Below are positions 40,769 through 48,828 of a DNA stretch of 48,882 nt, piece by piece. The translations under genes were made by a program, and so were the position numbers. The stretch is from Anaerolineales bacterium (GTDB taxonomy: Bacteria; Chloroflexota; Anaerolineae; Anaerolineales; Villigracilaceae), in NCBI GenBank assembly GCA_013360875.1, contig JABWAU010000012.1, positions 1 through 48,882 on the forward strand. Reading direction: 5' to 3'. Position 1 is the stretch's first letter; each line of letters opens with the position of its first letter. The notes beneath the pieces were generated by a model. That model worked only from the letters and a program-made list of their open reading frames with translations. It made no database searches and was not told the origin of the DNA.

Positions 40769-42616
40769 ATGGAATTCATGACAATAAAAAATAATGTTCA
40801 AACCCGCCCGAAGGAAATTTTCACTCTTGCGATTGCCATCGGACTCATCGCCGGACTTGTGGAGGGTGTATTATTTCTCTCCCTCCATCGCGCCGAACTG
40901 TTGACCTGGCGTTTGCAGAACCGCGCCATCTGGTACGAAACCCTGTGGATCGCCCCGCTGGTGGACTTCGTTCTGTTCACGCTGGCGGGGGGCTTCTTCG
41001 CGTTGGCAAGCTGGCTGTTCCCGCGCGTTCCGGTCAAAAAGATCGCGTGGTTCGTTTTCGTGTTCCTGGCTGTCTTCGACTGGGCCTTCATCATCCTGTT
41101 CGGCAGGATTTCATTGATCGCCATCCTCATCCTCGCGGCGGGGAGCAGTTTTCAGGTTTTCAATTCCTTCCTGAAACGTGAAGCCGTCATTTCACTGCAA
41201 CTTCAAAAGTCATTGCCCCGGCTGGCAGTTGTGACTATTGCCCTCCTTGTCGCAATCCAGGGCGGGGGATGGCTCAATGAGAGGATCAGGATATCCAGCC
41301 TGCCCGAGGCAAATGCCGACGCGCCGAACGTGATCGTCATCGTGGTGGACACCCTGCGTGCGGATCATCTTTCCTCATATGGCTATGATCGTGACACCAG
41401 TCCCTTCATGGACAGCCTTGCCGCGGAAGGTGTCCGCTTTGAGAACGCCATCTCGCCCTCTTCGTGGACACAGCCCGTACACGCCTCCATGCTGACGGGA
41501 CGTTACACGTACGAAACCCAGGCTGAGACCCAGCCCTTGGATGATACCTATCCCACCATCGGTGAGGTTATGCAAGCCAGCGGCTATCGCACCGGCGGAT
41601 TCTCGGCGAACACGCTTTTCTTCACCCGCCGTCAGGGACATGGGCGCGGTTTTATGCACTTTGAAGATAATTACCAGTCCGTGCCGGATGCGTTCTTCAA
41701 CTCCTCCCTGTACGGCTACATCTTTGACTTCTATGGTTTGCGGAAAGTCCTGAACTACGAGGGTGTCCCTACCCGGGTCCTTGCTTCGGATATCAACCGT
41801 TCCGTCCTTGACTGGATTGATCGGGATACCAACAAACCTTTCTTCGTTTTCATGAACTACTTCGATGTTCACGACCCCTATACACCGCCGGAACCTTATC
41901 GAAGTAAATATGCCTCGGTGCCGAACCCCGGCGGATTGGTCAACGGCTTCATGGAACGTTATGCCCCGTCACTCACGCCCGAGCAGATCCGGTCTGAGAT
42001 AGATGCGTACGATGGCTCGATCTCCTATGTAGACGACCAGATCAAGAACCTTTTCGGTGAATTGGAAACACGCAGCTTGCTCGAAAACACCATCGTGATC
42101 GTCCTCTCCGACCACGGCGAATCGTTTGGCGAACATGGATTGCTCCAGCACAGCGCGTCGTTGTATCTGGACGAGATCCACGTCCCGTTGATCGTGTGGA
42201 ACCCAGCCTACATCCCAGCCGGGAAAACGATTGATGCGCCCGTATCGTTGACCTCCCTCCCCTCGACCATCCTCTCGTTAGTCAATGCAAAGGACAACCC
42301 ATTTCCCGGACCATCCCTTGCCACTTTGATGTTCAGTGACGAGATCCCCGCGGATTGGCCCGACCCGATCTCCGAACTGGCGAAAATGGAAGGCGCAGCC
42401 GAAGTCAACCCCTCCACGCACGGCGCGATGAAATCGGTGGTCGGCGCAGAAATGCAGTATATTCATCATGAAGCCTTTGGCGAGGAACTTTACAACTGGC
42501 GCGAAGACCCGCAGGAAACCAACAATCTTGTCAACGACCCCGCCGCCCGCGAAGCCCTGAGCGGCTTCCGCCTCTACCTCAAAACCCTGCTTGGACAGCT
42601 CTTTCAACTGCCATGA
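40769..42616 (+). CDS. membrane-anchored sulfatase-fold protein, Thr at the nucleophile position (copy 2)
   Basis: A protein of 615 residues, a tandem paralogue of the gene at 38798 with the same layout: about five N-terminal membrane segments, then an outward sulfatase-fold domain with VIVIVVDTLRADHLSSYGYD, SSWTQPVHASMLTGRY, NYFDVHDPYTPPE and VLSDHGESFGEHG. The position of the sulfatase Cys/Ser is again Thr (SSWTQ). The two copies differ in the membrane part and in the ends of the catalytic domain, so they may serve different acceptors. Two starts are possible, ATG 40769 and ATG 40778. It overlaps the next, Tat-exported protein by ATGA, linking the two functions. Confidence 0.85.
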   Translation: MEFMTIKNNVQTRPKEIFTLAIAIGLIAGLVEGVLFLSLHRAELLTWRLQNRAIWYETLWIAPLVDFVLFTLAGGFFALASWLFPRVPVKKIAWFVFVFLAVFDWAFIILFGRISLIAILILAAGSSFQVFNSFLKREAVISLQLQKSLPRLAVVTIALLVAIQGGGWLNERIRISSLPEANADAPNVIVIVVDTLRADHLSSYGYDRDTSPFMDSLAAEGVRFENAISPSSWTQPVHASMLTGRYTYETQAETQPLDDTYPTIGEVMQASGYRTGGFSANTLFFTRRQGHGRGFMHFEDNYQSVPDAFFNSSLYGYIFDFYGLRKVLNYEGVPTRVLASDINRSVLDWIDRDTNKPFFVFMNYFDVHDPYTPPEPYRSKYASVPNPGGLVNGFMERYAPSLTPEQIRSEIDAYDGSISYVDDQIKNLFGELETRSLLENTIVIVLSDHGESFGEHGLLQHSASLYLDEIHVPLIVWNPAYIPAGKTIDAPVSLTSLPSTILSLVNAKDNPFPGPSLATLMFSDEIPADWPDPISELAKMEGAAEVNPSTHGAMKSVVGAEMQYIHHEAFGEELYNWREDPQETNNLVNDPAAREALSGFRLYLKTLLGQLFQLP

Positions 42617-44637
42617 CCAAACGCAAACTCACCCGCAGAGAGTTTCTCAAACTTGCCGGCGCCGGCGCAGCAGTAACAGCCCCGCTCGCCCTCGGAGGAG
42701 GAGCCTATTTTTACCGCAACGCGCTCGGAGAAGTCCCGCGCGAACGTTCCCCCTATGTCGAAATCACCCACACCGCCAGCCTCGACGGCTCCGTGCCGCT
42801 CCTGCTCATCGTGGACAAAACCTCCGCCAACCCGTTTGGGATGTACTTCACCGAAATCCTGCGCGCCGAGGGGCTGAACTGCTTCCACACGGCGGATCTT
42901 TCCACGCTCCAGCCTGAGTCGCTCCAACGCTACGAAGCCGCCATCCTGACCGAATCTTCCCTCACCCCTCAGCAGGTGGAGATATTCGCCAACTACGTCG
43001 CGCGCGGCGGACGCCTCGTCGGCATGAGACCGGCCGAGGGTCTTGAATCAGTGTTCGGCGTCGAAAGAAGCGCGGGCGTCTTCCTCGAGGGCTACCTCAA
43101 GACCGATTCCGCCCATCCTGCCGCGGCGGGCATCCAGTCCTCGTCTCTGCAAATTCACGGCGAGTCGCATCTCTTCACGCTAAGGGAGGCGCAGCCCGTT
43201 GCCTGGCTCTACGCCGACCGTGACACGCCGACCGAAAATCCTGCCATTACCCTCAATGGTTTTGGCGAGGGGCTGGCAGTTGCCTATGCCTTCGACCTGG
43301 CGAAGTGCATTGCGCTGATGCGGCAGGGCAACCCGAAATTGATTGACCAGGATAACGATGGCTTGCCGGGCATCCGCACGGTGGATAAATTCGCCGGCTG
43401 GATTGACCTCGAGCGCATCCACATCCCGCAGGCAGACGAACTGCAAAGGCTGTTCGTCAATTTGCTGATGCAATTGAGCCGCACGCCCCTGCCGCGTTTC
43501 TGGTACTTTCCCGAAGACAAAAAGTGTGTGCTGATTGCCACCGGCGACTCGCACATGAACCCCGCCAACTTCATCGAAGACGTGCTTTCCCGCGTGGAAG
43601 CGCGCGGCGGTCACTTTACCGTCTATTACGCGCCCCAAATCGTCAGCGACATCGGGCGCGCCGAACGCCTGGCGCGCTTCTGGGTCACCGACAACATTCC
43701 GCTGGCTTCGGATGTTTTGGGCAAAGAGTTCGGCTCGCCTACCCCGCTCATGGTAGATGGATGGCGCGCGCGCGGGCATGAGATTGCCCTGCACCCCTAC
43801 GTGGATACCGAACTGGAGGGCGGCTGGCTCGAATACTGGAAGGAATTCACGGGTAGAGGCTACGCCCCCGTCCCGCACACCGTCCGCACACACCGCGTTT
43901 TATGGAGCGGCTGGACCGAAACCGCCCGCTGGCAGGCAACCCTCGGCATCCGCATGAACTGCGACTACTACCACGTCGGTCCATCCCTGCAAAAGAAAAA
44001 CGGCGAATGGCCCAACGGTCACCTGACCGGCAGCGGACGCCCGATGAAATTCGTGGACGAGCACGGGCGCATCCTCGACATCTACCAACAACTCACCCAA
44101 TTCGCCGACGAACACCTCATCCCCATGGATGTGCCCGGCTGGGGCGGCTGGCCCCAACTTACCGCACAGCAGGCAGTGGCAGCCGCCGCAGACCTGCTCG
44201 ACCGTTCCCTCCACGGCGACTACTCCGCCATCTGCGGTCAATTCCACGTAGACCCCTTTCAGGTGGGCGGCGAGCCGGCGGAAAAGGCTGGCATCTTCCT
44301 CGAAGGCACACTCGACTTTGCCAGAGAACGCGGCATCCCTATCCTCTCCGCCCAGGAATGGCTGCGCTTTACCGACTTGCGCCACGACGCCGACTTTACC
44401 AGCCTCGTCTGGGATGCCGCCGCTTCTGCTCTGACCTTTCACCTGCTCCCGCCCAACCAGCCTGATTCCACACTGACAGTTCTCCTCCCCATCCGCCACG
44501 CCGAAAAGACCCTCGCCTCCGTGAACGTGGACGATGTAACAACCACCCTGGACAAACGTCTCGTACTTGGCGGCGTGGAGTATGCGCTGGTCATTGTCAG
44601 CGCACAGGAACACGTCATCCGCGCTGGGTACCTGTAG
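42613..44637 (+). CDS. Tat-exported amidotransferase-like / polysaccharide-deacetylase-like fusion
   Basis: A protein of 674 residues. The N-terminus has a twin-arginine motif (TRREFLKLAGAGAAV, with the pair at about 8-9), so it is exported folded. Residues about 60-270 resemble a class I glutamine-amidotransferase/ThuA-like flavodoxin fold (LLLIVDKTSANPFGMYF, AAILTESSLTPQQVEIFANY). Residues about 300-590 resemble a polysaccharide deacetylase: LIATGDSHMNPANFIED, GHEIALHPYVD and RTHRVLWSG. A metal site is suggested by Asp/His in GDSH and HPYVD. It may remove acyl groups from surface glycans, or act as a carbohydrate-binding protein. The coding sequence ends within an 87-base repeat whose TAG serves as stop. 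Confidence 0.7.
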   Translation: MTKRKLTRREFLKLAGAGAAVTAPLALGGGAYFYRNALGEVPRERSPYVEITHTASLDGSVPLLLIVDKTSANPFGMYFTEILRAEGLNCFHTADLSTLQPESLQRYEAAILTESSLTPQQVEIFANYVARGGRLVGMRPAEGLESVFGVERSAGVFLEGYLKTDSAHPAAAGIQSSSLQIHGESHLFTLREAQPVAWLYADRDTPTENPAITLNGFGEGLAVAYAFDLAKCIALMRQGNPKLIDQDNDGLPGIRTVDKFAGWIDLERIHIPQADELQRLFVNLLMQLSRTPLPRFWYFPEDKKCVLIATGDSHMNPANFIEDVLSRVEARGGHFTVYYAPQIVSDIGRAERLARFWVTDNIPLASDVLGKEFGSPTPLMVDGWRARGHEIALHPYVDTELEGGWLEYWKEFTGRGYAPVPHTVRTHRVLWSGWTETARWQATLGIRMNCDYYHVGPSLQKKNGEWPNGHLTGSGRPMKFVDEHGRILDIYQQLTQFADEHLIPMDVPGWGGWPQLTAQQAVAAAADLLDRSLHGDYSAICGQFHVDPFQVGGEPAEKAGIFLEGTLDFARERGIPILSAQEWLRFTDLRHDADFTSLVWDAAASALTFHLLPPNQPDSTLTVLLPIRHAEKTLASVNVDDVTTTLDKRLVLGGVEYALVIVSAQEHVIRAGYL

Positions 44638-44790
44638 GGCAAGTCTCTGATTTGCCTTGAGCGCAGCACATCCTGAAGGTTTTCATTAAAACCTTTGGGG
44701 CAATGCATAACTGGGTACCTGTAGGGCAAGTCTCTGACTTGCCTTGAGCGCAGCACATTCCGAAGGTTCCCATTAAAACCTTTGGGGCGA
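44624..44790 (+). repeat. two tandem copies of an 87-base repeat with GTAG-foot hairpins
   Basis: Copy 1 starts at 44624, copy 2 at 44711, about five differences over 79 bases. Each has GTAG (44634-44637; 44721-44724), then GGCAAGTC, loop TCT and its complement (perfect in copy 2, one G-U in copy 1), then a second stem in which CCGAAGGTT pairs with AACCTTTGG with one G-U. The TAG of copy 1 is the stop codon of the upstream gene, and the last four residues (AGYL) are partly encoded by the repeat. This accounts for most of the 209-base gap. Confidence 0.7.
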
Positions 44791-44807
44791 CATAAATGTC
44801 GCGGTAC
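44786..44807 (-). repeat. GTAC-foot hairpin on the minus strand
   Basis: Read on the minus strand: GTAC (44807-44804), stem CGCGACAT (44803-44796), loop TT, ATGTCGCC (44793-44786); seven pairs. It matches the GTAC-foot hairpins at 40654 and 40734 in foot and stem length with a different stem sequence. Confidence 0.5.
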
Positions 44808-44846
44808 GAATAAACTGCGTAACATTAGTAAATTAAGGAGAGAGTA

Positions 44847-46379
44847 ATGGGGACGTTCACATCGAAAAATCGGACGGCATTACTTTTACTGGCTGGCATC
44901 CTGCTCGTTTATTTCCTCGTCTTCCACAACCTCACGCGCTTCCCCGCCCCCTGGTTTGACTCTGGCTCGCACCTGCACGTACCGAAAACCCTCGTCAAAT
45001 ACGGCGTCTATGCCGACATCAGCAGCGAGGGCTTCCGCTACTACGGACCCACCATCGGCGTCGGTCCGACCGTCATGCTTCCCATCGCGGCGGCGTTCAA
45101 ACTCTTCGGCATCGGCTTGCTGCAGGCGCGGCTGGTCATGGCATTGTATCTGCTTGCTGCCGCATACGCCTTTTTCCGACTGGTCGAACACCTGGCAGGA
45201 AAAACGGCGGCATGGATTGCGCTTGCCCTCCTGCTGTCCTCGCGCAGCATCCTGTTCCTGCAATACGGGCGGCAACTGTTAGGAGAAGTGCCCGGCATTT
45301 TTTTTATCTTCCTTGCCCTGTACCTGTGGTTTTCCCGCTGGAATCAAAACGACTGGAAACGCCTCACGCTGATCGGCTTATTCTTCGGGCTGGCGATGAT
45401 CACCAAGTACCAATATTTGCTGTTCATTGCGCCGACCCTGATCCTCTCATGGCTCCTCGATAGTTTCTACTATAAAACCTCCACACACCGCAACTTCCTC
45501 ATCCCCGGAATCGTGGCGGCGGGAACTTTCGGAGTCTGGCAATTGCTTACGCTCCAATACCTCGGTCCTTCCACCGCGCTGGAGAACCTGGCGCTCCTGC
45601 GCGCCTCCGCCGAAGGAGCAGCCTTCAACTTCAACCTTGCCCAACTCGACGCCAACTTCGGCGAACTGACCTCGCGCGCCGTGTACCTGGGGGCATTATT
45701 CCCCTCCCTGATCTACGGCTTCTTCATCTCCCTGCCGCGCACCCGCGAAGGACAAAAATGGAGTGTGCTTTTCCTGCTTGCCGCTTTGAACCTGCTCTGG
45801 TTCGTGGTCGCCTCCATCGGCTGGATTCGCTATGCGTTTCTCGGACTCAGCCTGGCAAGCATCTTCATCGCCCGCCTGTTCGAAGCGTTGACCGACGGCT
45901 TCCGCTTCGATTGGAGCGCCGGCTGGTTCCGCTCTCTGTTCGACGCCAAAAACGCGCCCCGCCTCGCCCTTTCCCTCTGGCTGATTGCCATCGTCCTGAT
46001 TCCCTTTGGCAAAACTGTCATGGACATCGCCGCCCCGCCTCCGCCTTATGCCATGCAGATGGCAGAGTATCTCAACCAAAACGTCCCGCTCGACGCCGTC
46101 ATCGAAACCTGGGAACCCGAAATGGGCTTCCTCACCGACCACAACTACCACTACCCGCCCAACGCACTGCTCGCCGTTGCCGTGGATCATGTCTATTACA
46201 ACGGTGAACCTGTGCGCGATCACTACGATTTCCTCCAGATCGAAAAGCCGCCGTATTTGCTGGTGGGCGTGTTCTCGAAATGGACGGAGATTTATCCATT
46301 GGAGGAATTGATGGACGAATATGAATTGGTGCAAACATTTGGCGATTATGACTTATATCGGCGGATCGGTAGACAATGA
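44847..46379 (+). CDS. GT-C fold glycosyltransferase, ArnT-like
   Basis: A protein of 510 residues with about ten to eleven hydrophobic segments. The first outward loop has the acidic motif region APWFDSGSHLHVPKTLVKYG, as in GT39/GT83 enzymes that take sugars from polyprenyl phosphate. YGPTIGVGPTVMLPIAAAFK and QLLGEVPGIFFIFLALYLWF follow. A C-terminal outward domain (about 400-510) ends with DYDLYRRI, common in family members. It is not a close copy of the gene at 30159. A strong AAGGAGAGAG site precedes ATG 44847. The last base triplet of its stop overlaps the ATGA start of the acyltransferase gene. Confidence 0.83.
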   Translation: MGTFTSKNRTALLLLAGILLVYFLVFHNLTRFPAPWFDSGSHLHVPKTLVKYGVYADISSEGFRYYGPTIGVGPTVMLPIAAAFKLFGIGLLQARLVMALYLLAAAYAFFRLVEHLAGKTAAWIALALLLSSRSILFLQYGRQLLGEVPGIFFIFLALYLWFSRWNQNDWKRLTLIGLFFGLAMITKYQYLLFIAPTLILSWLLDSFYYKTSTHRNFLIPGIVAAGTFGVWQLLTLQYLGPSTALENLALLRASAEGAAFNFNLAQLDANFGELTSRAVYLGALFPSLIYGFFISLPRTREGQKWSVLFLLAALNLLWFVVASIGWIRYAFLGLSLASIFIARLFEALTDGFRFDWSAGWFRSLFDAKNAPRLALSLWLIAIVLIPFGKTVMDIAAPPPPYAMQMAEYLNQNVPLDAVIETWEPEMGFLTDHNYHYPPNALLAVAVDHVYYNGEPVRDHYDFLQIEKPPYLLVGVFSKWTEIYPLEELMDEYELVQTFGDYDLYRRIGRQ

Positions 46380-48631
46380 AAAATTCCACCGCGCAGAGAT
46401 TCGCCTGGCTTGAAGCGATCAAGGCAATTGCTATTTTGTGGGTATTCGTCAACCATGTGGCGGAGCCGATTTTTGGCGTCCCATTAATTGGCAATCCTCT
46501 TTCCGGGTGGCTGCCGCTTTCTGATCGAATAAGCCAATTGTATCCACTGGATGGTTTCGGGGCATGGAACATCCCACTGAACATCCTTCGTTACGTCGGC
46601 TGGTTCGGAGACCAAGGCGTGCAACTGTTCCTCATTGCCAGCGGGTTTGGGCTTACGTGGGGATTGTTGAACCGGCAGGCGGAAAAACCGATAAAGATCG
46701 TGCCTTTTTACTTGAATCGGGCGCGACGTATTTATCCGATCTGGTGGGGCGTTCACGTCCTGTTCATTGGAACCTGGTTTGTGACCGGCTGGGGGCTGTC
46801 CCTCTTCGAACCTGCGACCTGGCTGAGTTTCCTCGGTATCCGCCTCACCCCTGAACTGCTCTACTACTTTTCGCCCGCCTGGTGGTATTTCTGGCTGATC
46901 GTCCAATTGTATCTGATCTATCCTTTTCTTTGGAACGGGCTTCGAAAATGGGGCCCTCTCAAACTGTTGTTGTGGAGCAGTGTCATCGCCTTCGCCCTCC
47001 GCGGCGTCGGGCTGTTTGTTTTTGACTCATACCTGGACGCCTGGTCGAGAGGCGCGATCTTCATCACCCGGCTTCCGGAGTTCGTATTCGGGATCAGCCT
47101 GGCATCCTGGATGTTCTCACACCCTGAAGAGACGCATAAACGCTTGAGTTCCTGGCGAGCCGGCATAACCTCCATTGCTGTTTACCTGATCGGTATCTAC
47201 CTGGCATTGACCCTGCCCGGCATGATCTTTGCCCCGTTCCTGTTTGGGGTTTCGATATTCGTGTTGCTGTATGCGATATTGAATAAACTCCTGCCGCTCT
47301 TCCCTCGCTGGTTGCGGGCGTCCACGGAATGGACGGGCAAACACTCCTATTCTCTGTATTTGATTCACCACCCGGTAATATTGGCGTTGATCTCCTATGG
47401 AGCCGCCATTTCCGTTGGAACGTTCGGCAGGGCGGCGCTGGCATTCATCCTGATGCTCGTCCTGGGACCGGCTTTGGAGTGGGGCGTGGATTTCGCGCAA
47501 ACCAGAGTCCGCAGGCTTTGGGAGAAATTCGGGACAGTCCGCCTCCTCCTTGCCTCGGGCCTGGTCGCTGTTACGATGATCCTGATCCTCATTGGAGCAG
47601 AGTTGGCTGTGCGCCGCTTTGACCCGCAGGAGGTACGTGGATGGGGCGAACGCCCCGCCCTCGAGATGGACTCCCAATTCGGCTGGAAACTGATCCCCTC
47701 GCAGACCACCCGCCTGCGCTGGCTGAGTTACGACTACGCGGTGACTTCCAACTCGCTCGGCTTTCCCGCTCCGGAATACCCGGAACAAAAGCCCGATGAC
47801 GTGTATCGCATTCTAGTCACGGGCGACGCGTTCTCCAGCGCCGAGGGCGTGGACACGGATCGAGCCTGGCCCCGCCTCCTCGAGTCCCGGTTGAACGAAA
47901 TGGCGGGCGGCAAAAAAATCCAAGTGCTGAACTTCTCGATGACCGGCTATGGTCCAAATCAATATGCAGAGGTCGTCAAAGAGTTCGCGCCGCTCTATCA
48001 GCCGGATTTGATTCTTATCGAGGTCTTCGTCAACGACTTTCAAGACGCCCTATGGACGAACGAGGACTTCCAATACAACATCGGTTTCTACAACGGAGAC
48101 GCGGACAGCCTTTCCTCGATACTCAAACTGGAAAGCCTGCGCTCGTGGACCGACCTCAACATCAAGCAGAAGTTGCAGGAAATCCTGCAGGGTGAACCGA
48201 ACGCGCAGGGCTATTTCCTCGGTCACTTCGCCACGCTGGAACGCTCGGAATTGGAAACCATGAACTATGCCAGTGACTTCGTGAAGGAAGAGCTGGGGCA
48301 GATCCAGACCACAGCGGAGGGGATCGGCGCGCAGGTGATCCTGGTCATGGCGCCCTCCTCGGTGCAGGTCTGCTCATCGGATGAACTCGACTACTACCCG
48401 CGTCACATTGACCTTGCGGATTCGACCCGCTTCAACCCCGACCAGCCGCAGCGGATCATGTCCGAAATAGCGGAAGCGTTGGATCTTCCGATGTACGATT
48501 TGCGAAACGTTTTGTCGTCCTCCGAACAATGCCCGTATCAACCCCGTAACATGCACTGGACGGCAGACGGTCATCGCGTCGTGGCAGACTACCTGGCTGA
48601 TCTCCTGATTCAAAACGGTTACGTCCCTTAG
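46376..48631 (+). CDS. acyltransferase 3 / SGNH-fold fusion protein
   Basis: A protein of 751 residues, like OatA-type surface acyltransferases. Residues 1-390 are the membrane acyltransferase-3 domain, with the diagnostic start RFAWLEAIKAIAILWVFVNH (the His of VNH is conserved) and about ten spans (LFLIASGFGLTWGL, FYLNRARRIYPIWWG). After a further span near 393-412, residues about 420-751 form an SGNH-hydrolase-like domain. In it the block I motif is GDAFSSAEGV (483-492), where the nucleophile Ser of GDS is Ala, and block V is NMHWTADGH, with His but not a clear Asp at the usual place. The second domain may not be catalytic in the usual way. It would O-acylate a surface glycan. Confidence 0.87.
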   Translation: MKNSTAQRFAWLEAIKAIAILWVFVNHVAEPIFGVPLIGNPLSGWLPLSDRISQLYPLDGFGAWNIPLNILRYVGWFGDQGVQLFLIASGFGLTWGLLNRQAEKPIKIVPFYLNRARRIYPIWWGVHVLFIGTWFVTGWGLSLFEPATWLSFLGIRLTPELLYYFSPAWWYFWLIVQLYLIYPFLWNGLRKWGPLKLLLWSSVIAFALRGVGLFVFDSYLDAWSRGAIFITRLPEFVFGISLASWMFSHPEETHKRLSSWRAGITSIAVYLIGIYLALTLPGMIFAPFLFGVSIFVLLYAILNKLLPLFPRWLRASTEWTGKHSYSLYLIHHPVILALISYGAAISVGTFGRAALAFILMLVLGPALEWGVDFAQTRVRRLWEKFGTVRLLLASGLVAVTMILILIGAELAVRRFDPQEVRGWGERPALEMDSQFGWKLIPSQTTRLRWLSYDYAVTSNSLGFPAPEYPEQKPDDVYRILVTGDAFSSAEGVDTDRAWPRLLESRLNEMAGGKKIQVLNFSMTGYGPNQYAEVVKEFAPLYQPDLILIEVFVNDFQDALWTNEDFQYNIGFYNGDADSLSSILKLESLRSWTDLNIKQKLQEILQGEPNAQGYFLGHFATLERSELETMNYASDFVKEELGQIQTTAEGIGAQVILVMAPSSVQVCSSDELDYYPRHIDLADSTRFNPDQPQRIMSEIAEALDLPMYDLRNVLSSSEQCPYQPRNMHWTADGHRVVADYLADLLIQNGYVP

Positions 48632-48649
48632 AAAAAAGCGCCTGAATAC

Positions 48650-48655
48650 TATAAT
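48650..48655 (+). promoter_or_regulatory. possible -10 element for the last gene
   Basis: Perfect TATAAT within the 197-base gap after 48631. No good -35 is found (TTAGAA at 48628 is weak). It would place a start about 170 bases before the last ORF. Confidence 0.25.
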
Positions 48656-48682
48656 GTGACAGGCTGGTTCGCCGCCGGTTTT

Positions 48683-48737
48683 GTCATTTCGACGAGCCTT
48701 GTCTCGAACGAATGTGAGAGAGAAGTGAGGAGAAATC
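48683..48737 (+). repeat. dispersed intergenic repeat of the CATTTCGA...GAGAAATC type
   Basis: GTCATTTCGACGAGCC at the left and GAGGAGAAATC at the right, with short complementary ends (ATTTC with GAAAT). This wording is common between genes in many bacterial genomes; recognised by general appearance only. No function can be assigned. Confidence 0.3.
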
Positions 48738-48828
48738 GTAAGCGCGCCAGGAAAAGATTTCCCGCTGGCACTCGAAACGATATTTTCAAGAGTCTGCGAA
48801 CACTTTCTTAGTGATTGGAGAAACGATC

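Noticed and set aside
30103-44807. CRISPR array from the repeated hairpins
   Set aside because: The repeats are few, far apart, variable in sequence, and lie singly or in tandem without spacers of uniform length; no cas genes are present.
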